From Enterovibrio coralii (GTDB lineage Bacteria; Pseudomonadota; Gammaproteobacteria; Enterobacterales; Vibrionaceae): a stretch of DNA of 64,000 nt. Under the pieces are notes generated by a model. It saw nothing but the letters and a program-made list of their open reading frames with translations. It was not told the origin of the DNA and made no database searches. Position 1 is the stretch's first letter. The number at the start of each line of letters is the position of its first letter. The stretch lies in NCBI RefSeq assembly GCF_001559595.1, contig NZ_LNTY01000034.1:1-64000 (forward strand), written 5' to 3'. Below are positions 15,493 to 24,915 of the stretch, piece by piece. Both the position numbers and the translations under genes were made by a program.

Positions 15493-15652
15493 ATAGCGAA
15501 ATTTTATTCATCTGAAATGGTGGGGTTCAATGTCGATTGAGGTGCTGATAGAGAGATGTTTTGAGCCAAACGGTAATAGTAGTAACCAGTGAAACCCGAC
15601 ATGTGTTTTTCTGAGTTTCTATCTCATTGTTTTTGTAGGCTGGTATGTAGGT

Positions 15653-15710
15653 TTCCAAATCCGCGTGTTGGGGGTTCGAATCCCTCCACCCCTGCCATCT
15701 TATTTTGCAT
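15653..15710 (+). repeat. attR (58-bp core)
   Basis: Identical to 63-120; represents the original 3' end of the host tRNA-Trp displaced by the prophage. Confidence 0.93.
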
Positions 15711-15721
15711 TTCGATGCAGC

Positions 15722-15753
15722 AAAAAAGCCCGCTCATTTGAGCGGGCTTTTTT
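15722..15753 (+). terminator. Original tRNA-Trp terminator
   Basis: AAAAAAGCCCGCTC / GAGCGGGCTTTTTT, differing from the left copy mainly in the loop. Confidence 0.85.
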
Positions 15754-15810
15754 GTATTTGGCGGAAAGTAAAATAACTGCTCACGACATCACGAGAGTAA
15801 AGGGTGTCAT

Positions 15811-15952
15811 TAAATTGACTCATGTGTTTTTTATATAAGTATAAATCTCCAATTTGAGTCGATCAAAAAATGTGCAGATGGTTATATTGATGAAGCCAAC
15901 TCACTTAACTAGCACCAGCATCAGATAGCCTCCCTTCGATGCTGTTTTTTTT
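15811..15952 (+). ncRNA. Candidate structured small RNA (right, host copy)
   Basis: Shares a 17-base identical stretch (GTCATTAAATTGACTCA) with the left copy, the stem GACTCA (15817-15822) / TGAGTC (15855-15860), and the terminator stem CAGCATC (15916-15922) / GATGCTG (15938-15944) plus eight T. Intervening sequence has diverged strongly. Confidence 0.45.
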
Positions 15953-16204
15953 GCCCGAATTTCAGAAACCCGATCACACACTTATATCTAAAAAGTCGTT
16001 CTCAATATTGATTATTGTGCAGTGCCATTCGTCCATTCTTTGGATTGTTGTTTTTCGGCCGCTCATCAATAACTCCCTGAAAACCTGAAGTCTTAGCCTT
16101 TGTTCAGAATGAACAGGGAGAGTTTGATAGATTAGCTTTGTTCCAAGAAAAAGGGATGTTTGTTATCTAATAACTATAAAAGATGTAATCTTCAGTTTGA
16201 TCGT

Positions 16205-16237
16205 GCCAGCTACGTTCTCCGCGTAGTTGGCTTTTTT
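16205..16237 (+). terminator. Terminator of an unassigned transcript
   Basis: Stem GCCAGCTACG / CGTAGTTGGC with loop TTCTCCG and six T. No gene precedes it within 700 bases on this strand, so it may end the right candidate RNA's read-through or another small transcript. Confidence 0.7.
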
Positions 16238-16341
16238 ATATCCCTTTGAGAGAGGTAGATTTCCTGGTTGATGCATCAACACCGTCACTGTCTTTTTGGC
16301 GTTTGTTTTGATTTATCAGTGTTTATTCAGATGGAAGGTTC

Positions 16342-16572
16342 ATGAAAAACGGTGTGGATTTTGGCGACGTTCGCGAGCTTGATAGCATTCTTGCTGAACT
16401 AAATACATCAATAACAGACGCTAATCGTAATACGTTGAAGATGATCGGAATTGAGGTAATGCAGCAACAATGTATTGATACTCGTAAAGATAGGTGTGCT
16501 CAGGTTTCCGGTATTCCGTATGATCAGGTCTTAAATCATGCACGGGCTGCAATAAGACGCTTTATAACTTGA
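16342..16572 (+). CDS. Unrecognised 76-aa protein
   Basis: ATG preceded by GAAGG. Helical, with two Cys (QQQCIDTRKDRCAQ) and a C-terminal VLNHARAAIRRFIT. Lies outside attR between a terminator and the convergent stress-protein gene. Codon use is ordinary. No function assigned. Confidence 0.5.
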   Translation: MKNGVDFGDVRELDSILAELNTSITDANRNTLKMIGIEVMQQQCIDTRKDRCAQVSGIPYDQVLNHARAAIRRFIT

Positions 16573-16589
16573 CCGCAAATGCTTCAACG

Positions 16590-17006
16590 CTAGCTAAAGC
16601 TCAAAAAATCATAGTGAGTCGTTAGTCTGATCAAAGTGTCATTCTTCATCATCAAACTAAAGTGGTGATGCGATTTGGCGACCATGACTAACTCTACATT
16701 GAGCGACGTTGCCAGTTTGTCGATGGCTTTGCCTACTGGGCCATCAACGATATATATCTGTTCTTTGTTGATGTCAGTGCCTGAAATAAGAGATTCGATT
16801 TTCTCTTCAAGGGCGTTTTTCTTGTCATCAACTATCTGATCGCCAGTTAACTTTCCAAAGTACACTTCATCTTCTTCATAGCTTTCGCCCAAGTAGGTAG
16901 CAAAGCCGATGTAGAGCTCCGCGTTTAGCTGGCGGGAGATCTCGATGGCTTTTTCAAGGTGCGGTTTTGAGTTTATATCCAGCGCATAAAGAATTTTGCT
17001 GTACAT
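16590..17006 (-). CDS. Universal stress protein family
   Basis: 138 aa. UspA-like alpha/beta start (YSKILYALDINSKPHLEKAIEIS), KEQIYIVDGPVGKAIDKLA in the middle, then VELVMVAKSHHH. The C-terminal ATP-binding motif G-2x-G-9x-G-(S/T) is absent (SHHHFSLMMKNDTLIRLTT), placing it with the non-ATP-binding UspA type. Starts two bases after the HPP gene's stop, so the pair is one operon. Confidence 0.8.
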   Translation of the reverse strand: MYSKILYALDINSKPHLEKAIEISRQLNAELYIGFATYLGESYEEDEVYFGKLTGDQIVDDKKNALEEKIESLISGTDINKEQIYIVDGPVGKAIDKLATSLNVELVMVAKSHHHFSLMMKNDTLIRLTTHYDFLSFS

Positions 17007-17008
17007 AA

Positions 17009-17535
17009 TCAGTCCTTCTTAGCTTTATTTACCCAAGCGTATTCCGCGCGTGAAACAAAACCGTGATAAACCAAAGCGATAACGACTATCAGCAGCTGCC
17101 TAAAAGTACGGGATAAAGGGCAAACGTAAAACTAGTGTGTCCGCCAAGCATGATGAGGATGGGGTTGCCACCAGCAGGAGGGTGCGTGACTTTAAAGATG
17201 ATCATGAAAAAAATCCCCACTCCTACAGCGATGCCAAGAGCCCAATATTCAGGTGGGAAGATATTGGCAAATATCACCCCGACAATGGCAGTAGTAAGGT
17301 GGCCAAAAACGACGTTGGGTGGCTGTGCTAAAGGACTTTGTGGAAGACCAAATACCAACACCATGGTCGCGCCAAAAGGGGCAATGAGTGCGTAGTCGCC
17401 CTTGGCACTCTGGTCAATGAAGGCAAGAATACCAATACAGATAGCGGCACCAATGGCGGCGACCAGTGCTATCATCCAAGGTTGTTGAGCAGGTCGAAGG
17501 ATACGAAAGTAGATTCCTTTTGATTCATCTGACAT
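17009..17535 (-). CDS. HPP family membrane protein (frameshifted)
   Basis: About 175 aa with four TM segments and the family signature THPPAGGNP in the third loop. The frame stops early (YPVLLGSC) because one base is missing near 17092-17097; the alternative frame gives the expected last helix and tail (LLIVVIALVYHGFVSRAEYA) and ends at 17009, just before the stress-protein start. Some HPP proteins carry nitrite in cyanobacteria and plastids; substrate here unknown. Confidence 0.8.
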
Positions 17536-17713
17536 AGTTGAACCTCGACAGCATTAGGTTGCGCCGAGTATAGGTGTTTGAACGATCACAGGGAGTTGAT
17601 TCTGGTGCTATTCGCGTGATTGAAACGTTTGTTCGTTTCATGGATAGCAAGACATTGCAGGTAAATGGAAAACCAATCGCAGTGTGTATTTACTCTAACG
17701 GTATCGATAGAAA

Positions 17714-18550
17714 ATGAAGCAATTAAAAGGGCGTTGGGTTTTATTGGGAACCTTGGCTCTGATCGTCGCCATTGGCCTGGTTTATGTGAAGGTAGATGTC
17801 CCTGACGATGCCAGATTGGCGTCAGGGGATGGCACTGTGCGCTGCCGTGATTATACGAGCGAGTCCGTCATTAATACCGCTGAGCCTCTAAATGTGGTCG
17901 TGTGGAATATTTACAAACAGCAAAATGATGGTTGGGATAGCGAGCTTGATGCGCTTTCCAAAACGCATTCGCTCATTTTGCTTCAAGAAGCACAGTCCAA
18001 ACCTCAGTTACTCCACTATATCGAAGAAAAAGGTTGGCACAGCAATCAGGCCTACGCTTTTGCGGTTAATGGGGAAATTGCCGGAGTGATGACCTTGTCA
18101 GAAGTGGTACCGAAAGAAGCGTGTGCTTATACCAAGATTGAGCCTTACCTGAGATTACCGAAAAGTGCGCTTTACAGTGCGTTCCCGCTCTCGAATGGTG
18201 AAACGCTCTCTGTGATTAATATCCACAGCATCAACTTTACGTTCGGCATTGTGGAGTACAAAGAGCAGTTAGAGGCTTTGGTTGATGCAGTGCGGGATGT
18301 AAAAGGGCCGCTGATCATTGCTGGTGATTTTAATACCTGGAGCGAAGAGCGTTTGCAGGTTGTGCGCGACGCGCTGAGTGACATTGGTATTCAGGAAGCG
18401 AGCTTTGCCTCAGATGAGCGTTTGAAGGTATTTGGCTATCCGCTGGATCATTTGTTTTATCGTGGACTGACTCTGCAACAGTCACATTCAAAAGAGACGC
18501 CAGCTTCAGATCATGCATGGCTGGATGCCTCTTTCACTTTTAACCCGTAG
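17714..18550 (+). CDS. Endonuclease/exonuclease/phosphatase (EEP) family protein, YafD-like
   Basis: 278 aa. N-terminal TM/signal anchor (about 9-25) and the EEP motif series VVVWNIYK, LLQEAQ (metal-binding Glu), GDFNTW, LDHLFYRG and SDHAWL (catalytic His). Members hydrolyse phosphodiester bonds in nucleic acids or lipids; substrate unknown. The N-terminal anchor with a periplasm-facing domain is like E. coli YafD. Confidence 0.8.
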   Translation: MKQLKGRWVLLGTLALIVAIGLVYVKVDVPDDARLASGDGTVRCRDYTSESVINTAEPLNVVVWNIYKQQNDGWDSELDALSKTHSLILLQEAQSKPQLLHYIEEKGWHSNQAYAFAVNGEIAGVMTLSEVVPKEACAYTKIEPYLRLPKSALYSAFPLSNGETLSVINIHSINFTFGIVEYKEQLEALVDAVRDVKGPLIIAGDFNTWSEERLQVVRDALSDIGIQEASFASDERLKVFGYPLDHLFYRGLTLQQSHSKETPASDHAWLDASFTFNP

Positions 18551-18560
18551 TGTTTAAAAG

Positions 18561-18595
18561 AAACAGGCCGGATAAACCGGCCTGTTTTGTTTTTA
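18561..18595. terminator. Bidirectional terminator
   Basis: AAACAGGCCGG / CCGGCCTGTTT with loop ATAAA and T-rich flanks on both strands, between convergent genes ending at 18550 and 18593. Confidence 0.85.
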
Positions 18596-20051
18596 CATCA
18601 CTTGCGCAAGATGCGGCTCTTCAACCGAATTGTCGTAAAGCGGTCTCAATGCTTGAAGGACATCTGAGCGAGAGATAACACCCACCAACTTGCCGTGCTC
18701 CAGTACTGGCAGGATATGTGGCTTGCTGATTTTGGCTTCTTTAACGCGGTCTTTCAAAGACAGAGTAGAGAAGCTGGTCGCAATACCCATTGGGCTTACT
18801 GGGAACACTTTCTCTTTGTCCATCACCAAAAACTCTGCAACATCCATCACGCTCTCTTCCGCGTCCAGTGCTGTCACGTCATCACGCATCAGCTCACCAA
18901 TGCATTGTTTTGCGTCGGGCAGGTAGTCTTCACACCACAGGTTCACCATTGCATCGTGTACCGAGAAGAAACCGACAACAAACTGCTGGCTATCGCACAC
19001 TGGCGCACCCGTCAGGTTGTGAGCAAGCAGGACATCAATCGCGTCCGCAGTACGATCGCTTGCTTTCAGGACGATAGGGTTCTTGTTCATCAAGTCTTTA
19101 ACTTTCGTGTTATTCATCATAATAGAGTCCTTACTAGCTTTGTTGATGGTCACAGGTACATTGATGCTCAGCATCTCTGGTTGAAGCAGTTGTTTACGGT
19201 AAATTCCCCAGTTGGCTAGGCCAACTAACACAGCACCACCGACGATGTTGCCAAGGGTGACAGGGAAGAGGTTATTCACTAAAAAGTGATTGATGGTGAG
19301 GTCTGCGTATTGGCTGGCATTCACGCCAACGTTCGCCCAGAAGCTCTCTGGTGAGAAGTTGGTGATAACAATGCCGAGTGGCACCATGAACATGTTAGCG
19401 ATGCTGTGCTCGAAGCCGCTTGAGACGAACATGGCAACAGGTAGCATGGTCATGACGCTTTGACGATTGGGTTGCAGAGCAAAACGTCAGCCAAATTGCG
19501 GTACACACCAAGATGTTACACAGCACGCCCAGTGTGAAGGCTTCGACCCAGGTATGATGCAGCTTGTGCTGCGCGATATTTAGCGCATTTAAGCCCCATT
19601 GACCGCCATCAAGTTGATACATCCCAGCAGCAGAGACGAGCAATACCACCAACATTGCACCAAGGAAGTTGCCAAAATAGACCTTGCCCCAAGTTGCCAG
19701 CAGTTTGCCGATACCCACTTGGTTGTTCGCCCATGAAATGCTGGACAGCACAGTACTGGTAAACAGTTCGCCTTCGAAGATAACAATCAGGATCAAGCCC
19801 ATGCTGAATGCCAAGCCGCCTACAAGGCGATTCAAGCCCCAGCTGGCTCCGTCATTGCCTGTTGTTACTGTGGTGTAGAACAGAAAAGCGAGACCGATAA
19901 AGGCGCCTGCTAACACCGCAAGACTGATTGTTGCGCCACTGCGTTTGCTGATTTTCTTCAGTGCGTAGCGTTCTGCTTCTGACATCATTTCTGATGCTGA
20001 GAAGCCTTTCACTGAGACGAAATCATGATCAGTGTATGCAGTTGTCATCAC
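18593..20051 (-). CDS. Formate/nitrite channel (FNT) fused to C-terminal CBS pair (frameshifted)
   Basis: About 487 aa. FNT domain: AERYALKKISKRSGATIS, repeated TM helices, FEGELFTS, LGNIVGGAVLVGLANW. A tandem CBS pair then follows (KVKDLMNKNPIVLKASD ... MRDDVTALDAEESVMDVAEFL ... LVGVISRSDVLQAL). Two missing bases near 19455-19473 split it; the repaired bridge reads CSANPIVKAVMTML. FNT proteins pass formate, nitrite or related anions; CBS pairs bind adenylates, so transport may be gated by energy state. Transcribed away from the LysR gene. Confidence 0.85.
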
Positions 20052-20150
20052 TTCCCCTCCCCAACGTATTCATTGTGTTCTCCTTGTCTCTAAGCAAGGC
20101 GACGTGCCTTACTTCCCTTTCAGACTAATGGGCAAGGAGAGGGGAAGTAC

Positions 20151-20175
20151 AATTGATAATCTTCGAAATTCAATT
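20151..20175. promoter_or_regulatory. Possible LysR operator
   Basis: Interrupted dyad AATTGA (20151-20156) / TCAATT (20170-20175), with another AATTGAT just downstream, in the space between the divergent FNT and LysR genes. LysR regulators usually bind such T-N11-A dyads near their own promoter. No experimental support. Confidence 0.35.
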
Positions 20176-20266
20176 CAGATAAATTGATGATTTCTAACGC
20201 ATAGGTACAATATAGCCATAGGAAAATTGTGGCTAAATTCGCTAGCAATCAGGAGAGGTTGCAACC

Positions 20267-21172
20267 ATGCGTTATTCTTTAAAACAACTCGCCGTTTTTG
20301 ATGCGGTGGCAGACAGTGGGAGTGTCAGTCAGGCGGCTGAAATGCTTTCTCTTACGCAGTCAGCTACCAGTATGTCTTTGTCTCAATTAGAAAAAATGCT
20401 AGGCCGTCCCTTGTTTGAGCGTAAGGGCAAACGCCTTATCCTCACACACTGGGGATCGTGGCTAAGACCTAAGGCCAAACGCCTGTTGAGAGATGCCAAA
20501 CAGATAGAAACGGGCTTCTATGATCAGCACCTTTTAAGTGGAGAAATACGACTAGGCGCGAGTCAAACCCCCGCGGAGCACCTGATTCCGGACCTTATCA
20601 GTATTATTGATAATGATTTCCCAGAAATTCGAATCTCCTTGGGCGTGCAAAGTACCAGTTCAGTGATCTCTGGGGTGCTGGATTACCGTTATGATTTGGG
20701 CATCATCGAGGGTAGGGTGGACGATAACCGCCTCCACCAAGAGCCGTGGTGTACTGACCACTTAATGATTGTATCGTCTGCCCATCACCCGTTTGCGAAG
20801 CGTGAGCGCGTCAGTATGGCGCAGCTAGAGCAAGCGAAGTGGGTGTTGCGTGAACATGGATCGGGCACCCGTACTGCGTTTGAAAGTGCTATCTATGACC
20901 ATATCGCGGATTTGGATGTCTGGCGAGAGTACGAACACATTCCTGTTATTCGCCGTATGGTGGCGAATGGCCCTTATCTGACATGCCTGCCCTATCTTGA
21001 TGTCGAGCGTTATATTGAAGCTGGAAAGCTTGTGGCTCTGAATGTGCCTGAACTTAATATCGCTCGTTCACTCTCTTTTGTTTGGCGTGCAGATATGGCG
21101 GAAAACCCGCTGGTTGATTGTATTAAACGAGAAGGGATCAGAATGATGAAACGTCATCCTATGGTGATGTGA
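20267..21172 (+). CDS. LysR-type regulator (YeiE-like)
   Basis: 301 aa. Winged HTH at 1-60 (LKQLAVFDAVADSGSVSQAAEMLSLTQSATSMSLSQLE), and a substrate-binding domain from about 90 (GEIRLGASQTPAEHLIPDLI). The HTH variant with SATSMSLSQLE and the HGSGTRTAFE segment resemble YeiE/CysB-type anion-responsive regulators. Divergent from the FNT channel, the likely target. Ribosome site GGAGAGG. Confidence 0.85.
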   Translation: MRYSLKQLAVFDAVADSGSVSQAAEMLSLTQSATSMSLSQLEKMLGRPLFERKGKRLILTHWGSWLRPKAKRLLRDAKQIETGFYDQHLLSGEIRLGASQTPAEHLIPDLISIIDNDFPEIRISLGVQSTSSVISGVLDYRYDLGIIEGRVDDNRLHQEPWCTDHLMIVSSAHHPFAKRERVSMAQLEQAKWVLREHGSGTRTAFESAIYDHIADLDVWREYEHIPVIRRMVANGPYLTCLPYLDVERYIEAGKLVALNVPELNIARSLSFVWRADMAENPLVDCIKREGIRMMKRHPMVM

Positions 21173-21187
21173 TTTGTTCGCCAGATA

Positions 21188-21222
21188 CAAAAAAGGCATA
21201 ACCCATAGGTTATGCCTTTTTT
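21188..21222. terminator. Bidirectional terminator
   Basis: AAAAAAGGCATAACC / GGTTATGCCTTTTTT between convergent lysR and mltD. Confidence 0.85.
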
Positions 21223-21236
21223 CGTTGTAACGTCAG

Positions 21237-22805
21237 TTACGCGCTGACTTTGGTTACATCGATATAGAGTTTCAGTTTTTGTCCTGGCTTGATGTACGCG
21301 GTTTTCTTGAGCGAGTTCCACTCCACCAGATCTGCCACAGAGACTTTATAGCGAGCAGCAATACCACTCAACGAGTCGCCTTCACGGATTTGATATACGA
21401 TAGTGCGAATTCTTGCGCCTTCTGCCGCTTTCTTCCAAATCACCAAGTCTTGGCCGATGCGAAGTGGGTCTTTCGGGCTCATGCCATTCCAGCGCGCCAG
21501 AGAGCTGACAGATACGTCGTGCTTGCGTGCGATCGTCCAGAAGCTGTCACCCTTCGCCACTTCCACTGTTACTTTGTAATCACCACGTTTTTTGCTGGTC
21601 AGTTTAGCCAGACGCTGCGGAGCACTCAGTGAATATTGGGTTTCATCTTTCAGTGAAACAGGGATAAGCAGGTGTTGCCCTGCACGTATATTGGTTCCGC
21701 TGATACTGTTGGCACGTTGAATCACTTTTACTGTTGTATTGTGACGCTGTGCGATCATGCCAAGTGAATCACCGCTTTTCACTTTGTAGCGGGTGACTTT
21801 AATGCCTTGGTTGTCATTCTCAGCCAGCTTGTTTTGGAACTGAGAGACATTGCTCTTTGGCAGCAACAGGTGATTCGGGCCATCTGGCGAGGTTGCCCAA
21901 TGGTTGTATGCCGGGTTCAGGCTTTGCAGCTCAGACAATGGAATGCCTGCGTAGTTTGCCGCAAGCGCAAGGTCCATCTGAACCTTTGGCTCGACCTGCT
22001 CTACCACAGGTTTGTTGGCGATTTCAGGCAGTGACAAGCCGTATCTTTCTTGGTTTTTGATGACATCAGCAACCGCGAGCAGTTTCGGGACATAGCCGCT
22101 GGTTTCTTTTGGCAAAGACAGGTGCCAGAAGTCAGTCGGTAGGCCTTTTGCTTTGTTGTTGCGGATAGCGCGGAACACGCGACCTTCACCGGTGTTGTAG
22201 GCCGCTAAGGCGTGTAGCCAGTCGCCATCAAACTTCTTGTGAAGGTATTCCAGCAGGTCCAATGCTGCATCGGTGGACGCAACCACATCGCGACGACCGT
22301 CATACCACCAGTTTTGCTCTAGGCCAAAGCGACGGCCAGTGTCTGGCACGAACTGCCATAGACCTGCAGCACGACCATGTGAGTAGGCAAATTGGTCGAA
22401 AGAGCTTTCAACTACTGGCAGAAGGGCAATTTCCAACGGAATGCCGCGCTCTTCGACCTTTTCAGTGATCAGGTAGAGGAAAGGTTCTGCGCGCTTTGCG
22501 ACAGTTTCCAGATGTTGTGGGTGCTTGAGATACCAGTTGCGGTAGTAGTTTACGCGCTTGTTTTCAGGGACTGGCATGTCCATTTGCATGGCGATCCGTT
22601 TCCAGACGTCTTCCTGAGTTTGCGGGGTGATGACAGGGACGACAACTTCCTCGACAACGGGTTGTTGTGGTTCTGCAACCGCAACCTGAGCCAGCGTTTC
22701 CTCTGGCGTTTCTGGCGTATTAGTCGGAGTAGCGACGTTTTCTTGCCCGGTAAGTTGGCATCCTGCGAGAAACATCGATCCCACTAAGACTAAACGGAAC
22801 TTCAT
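21237..22805 (-). CDS. mltD: Membrane-bound lytic murein transglycosylase D
   Basis: 522 aa. Lipoprotein signal with lipobox LAGC (Cys16); family-1 SLT domain with catalytic Glu133 in PVVESSFDQFA, then GLWQFVPDTGRRFGL and ALAAYNTGEGRV; three LysM repeats in the C-terminal third (YKVKSGDSLGMIAQRHN, VEVAKGDSFWTIARKHD, YQIREGDSLSGIAARYK). Cleaves the glycan strand to 1,6-anhydromuropeptides from the periplasmic side of the outer membrane. Neighbour of gloB as in E. coli. Confidence 0.95.
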   Translation of the reverse strand: MKFRLVLVGSMFLAGCQLTGQENVATPTNTPETPEETLAQVAVAEPQQPVVEEVVVPVITPQTQEDVWKRIAMQMDMPVPENKRVNYYRNWYLKHPQHLETVAKRAEPFLYLITEKVEERGIPLEIALLPVVESSFDQFAYSHGRAAGLWQFVPDTGRRFGLEQNWWYDGRRDVVASTDAALDLLEYLHKKFDGDWLHALAAYNTGEGRVFRAIRNNKAKGLPTDFWHLSLPKETSGYVPKLLAVADVIKNQERYGLSLPEIANKPVVEQVEPKVQMDLALAANYAGIPLSELQSLNPAYNHWATSPDGPNHLLLPKSNVSQFQNKLAENDNQGIKVTRYKVKSGDSLGMIAQRHNTTVKVIQRANSISGTNIRAGQHLLIPVSLKDETQYSLSAPQRLAKLTSKKRGDYKVTVEVAKGDSFWTIARKHDVSVSSLARWNGMSPKDPLRIGQDLVIWKKAAEGARIRTIVYQIREGDSLSGIAARYKVSVADLVEWNSLKKTAYIKPGQKLKLYIDVTKVSA

Positions 22806-22876
22806 TGCTGGTTAACCTTTCAAAAAATGGCCGATGATAATAATCGGCCAGTAGCAGTGCTTACAAGTGACTAATG

Positions 22877-23635
22877 TCAAAAATCATCTTTCCAGCGTCT
22901 AAGCGCGGCAAAAGTTTCTACGTCTGACACGCCTTGCGCTCTTTCTGTTACAGCGTTTTTCACACTGTCGATATGTGCACGTAAAAACGGGTTAATGGCT
23001 TTTTCCAATGCAATTGATGATGGCAATGTGCTTTGGTTTTCTGCTCTTAGTGCTTTTACATCATAGGCATAACTGACAAGTGCATCATTGTTTGGTTCGA
23101 CCGCGATCGCAAAATTGATGTTTGACTGTGTGTATTCGTGCGCACAGTAGACTTTGGTGTCTTCTGGAAGGGAGGCCAGTTTGGTCAGAGACGTGTGCAT
23201 TTGCTCTGGTGTGCCTTCAAACAATCGACCACAGCCACCTGAGAACAGCGTGTCCCCACAGAACAACATGCCTTCAGCGTAATAGGCGATATGGTCTAGC
23301 GTGTGTCCCGGAACTTGGAACACCGTAAAATTTTCACCATACAGTGTAAAGGTATCGTTATCTGCAACAGGGTGAGTAACTTGGGGGAAGCGCGCGGTGT
23401 TGGGCCCATAGATAAACAACGCAGGGAAGCGAGCAAGCAGTTCGCCGACGCCACCGATATGATCATTATGGTGATGGGTAAGAAGGATACCATCCAGCGT
23501 CAGGCCTTGTTCTGACAGGGTTTGAATCACAGGTGACGCGTCACCGGGATCGACAACAACGCAATGATTGTCATCATTTTTTAGCAGCCAGATGTAATTG
23601 TCATTGAATGCGGGTATGCTTGATACAGATAGCAT
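22877..23635 (-). CDS. gloB: Hydroxyacylglutathione hydrolase (glyoxalase II)
   Basis: 252 aa from the internal ATG (MLSVSSIPAFNDNYIWLL), the usual family start. Metallo-beta-lactamase fold with metal motif THHHNDHIGG (53-62), further ligands in FQVPGHTLDH and FCGDTLFSGGCGRLFEG, and the C-terminal YCAHEYTQSN. Hydrolyses S-D-lactoylglutathione to D-lactate in methylglyoxal detoxification. Divergent from yafS as in E. coli. Confidence 0.95.
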   Translation of the reverse strand: MLSVSSIPAFNDNYIWLLKNDDNHCVVVDPGDASPVIQTLSEQGLTLDGILLTHHHNDHIGGVGELLARFPALFIYGPNTARFPQVTHPVADNDTFTLYGENFTVFQVPGHTLDHIAYYAEGMLFCGDTLFSGGCGRLFEGTPEQMHTSLTKLASLPEDTKVYCAHEYTQSNINFAIAVEPNNDALVSYAYDVKALRAENQSTLPSSIALEKAINPFLRAHIDSVKNAVTERAQGVSDVETFAALRRWKDDF

Positions 23636-23666
23636 AAAAACTCTCCAGCTATAACTCAAATAGACT

Positions 23667-24391
23667 ATGAAACCAGCACGCAGTCAACGTCCATTAGAAT
23701 ACCCTTATACATGGGATCAGTTCGCACATGGCGAATGGGCGTGCACGCATATACAAACGCGGCTGGATGAATGGTTGCCTCGTCTGTTTGGTTACCACAT
23801 GCTGAAACTCGGCGGCCTAAGCTGCGAATTGGTCAGCGGGCATTGTAACATTCAGCATCAAGTCTGCATTGATAAGTTAAACCCACTGCGAAACGTTGAA
23901 GCGGAAAGCTATGACTTACCGTTTGTCGATAAAGCGTTCGATGTGTGTATCTTAGCCAATCAGCTCGACTATACCGACGATCCTCACCGACTGTTGCGTG
24001 AAATCGACAGGATTATGATAGACGATGGCTATTTAATCCTTTCTGGCGTGAACCCCAGTAGCTTAATGGGGATAGGACGTTTGATCCCGTGGCGAAAGAA
24101 TCAATTGCCGTGGAGTGGTCGCATGTTTACGCCGCTTCGGGTGCGCGATTGGCTAGGGGTGCTTAACTACGAAATCATGGAGATGTCTTGCTTTGGCTTG
24201 ATACCAGCAACCAAGCACAGAACCTGTGGTGTGTGGTTTGAAAATGCATGCTCAGGCTGCTGCCTGCGATCGGTTCTTTGTACTTCATCGTCGCGAGAAA
24301 GCGCACTTATCCACTCAAACCGATCAAACCGAAGTGGAAGCTTAAAAAGTCGCTGTCGCCGGTGAGTGTCAATTACCGCACCGGCGCGTAA
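23667..24391 (+). CDS. yafS: SAM-dependent methyltransferase YafS (frameshifted)
   Basis: About 241 aa. Class I methyltransferase features: glycine-rich loop weakened (LKLGGLSCELV), acidic stretch AESYDLPFVDKAFDVCILANQLDY and the late LREIDRIMIDDGYLILSGVNP. The open frame degrades after ENACSG; one missing base near 24254-24258 gives the natural ending LLPAIGSLYFIVARKRTYPL ... NYRTGA with stop at 24391. Position between gloB and rnhA equals E. coli yafS. Substrate unknown. Confidence 0.82.
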
Positions 24392-24396
24392 CGTTT

Positions 24397-24864
24397 TTAC
24401 TCTGAAGGAACGTAACCTTCATCTGGCCCGGTTGGGTTTTCTGCCCCGGCACGAGCAAGCTCATCACAACGTTCGTTTTCAGGGTGGCCAGCGTGACCTT
24501 TTACCCACTGCCAGTCGACGTCATGACGTTGGGTCTCTTTGTCCAGTCGTTGCCATAAATCGGCATTTTTTACAGGCTTTTTGTCAGCCGTTTTCCAGCC
24601 GCGCTTTTTCCAGTTGTGAATCCACTGCGTAATACCCTGACGCACGTATTGGCTGTCCGTGGTCAATACGACGGAGCAAGATTCCTTTAAACTGGCTAAA
24701 CCGACGATGGCAGCCAAAAGCTCCATGCGGTTATTTGTGGTCAGCGTAAAGCCTTCACTCAGCTCTTTTTCGTGCTGTTTGTAGCGTAAAACAACGCCGT
24801 ATCCACCCGGACCTGGATTTCCCAGACAAGAACCGTCCGTGAAAATTTCTACCTGCTTGACCAT
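24397..24864 (-). CDS. rnhA: Ribonuclease HI
   Basis: 155 aa. All active-site residues at E. coli positions: D10 ([11 protein letters not shown]), E48 (NNRMELLA), D70 (LTTDSQYV), H124 and D134. Removes the RNA strand of RNA-DNA hybrids (R-loops, Okazaki primers). Divergent from dnaQ with a 51-base shared promoter region. Confidence 0.97.
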   Translation of the reverse strand: MVKQVEIFTDGSCLGNPGPGGYGVVLRYKQHEKELSEGFTLTTNNRMELLAAIVGLASLKESCSVVLTTDSQYVRQGITQWIHNWKKRGWKTADKKPVKNADLWQRLDKETQRHDVDWQWVKGHAGHPENERCDELARAGAENPTGPDEGYVPSE

Positions 24865-24915
24865 ATTTGTTAGTATCTATCCAATTTATTCGCCAAGTCT
24901 GACACAAGTGACGCT

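Larger units (their letters stand above)
15493..16341. other. Non-coding prophage end and host flank
   Basis: Holds attR, the tRNA-type terminator, the right copy of the candidate RNA and a further terminator (16205-16237). A 7-bp inverted repeat CTCCCTG / CAGGGAG spans roughly 16072-16121. No ORF of convincing composition. Confidence 0.6.

Noticed and set aside
16072..16121. CTCCCTG/CAGGGAG inverted repeat as a terminator or RNA gene
   Set aside because: The loop is about 35 bases, there is no T-tract, and nothing like it is conserved in the left copy.
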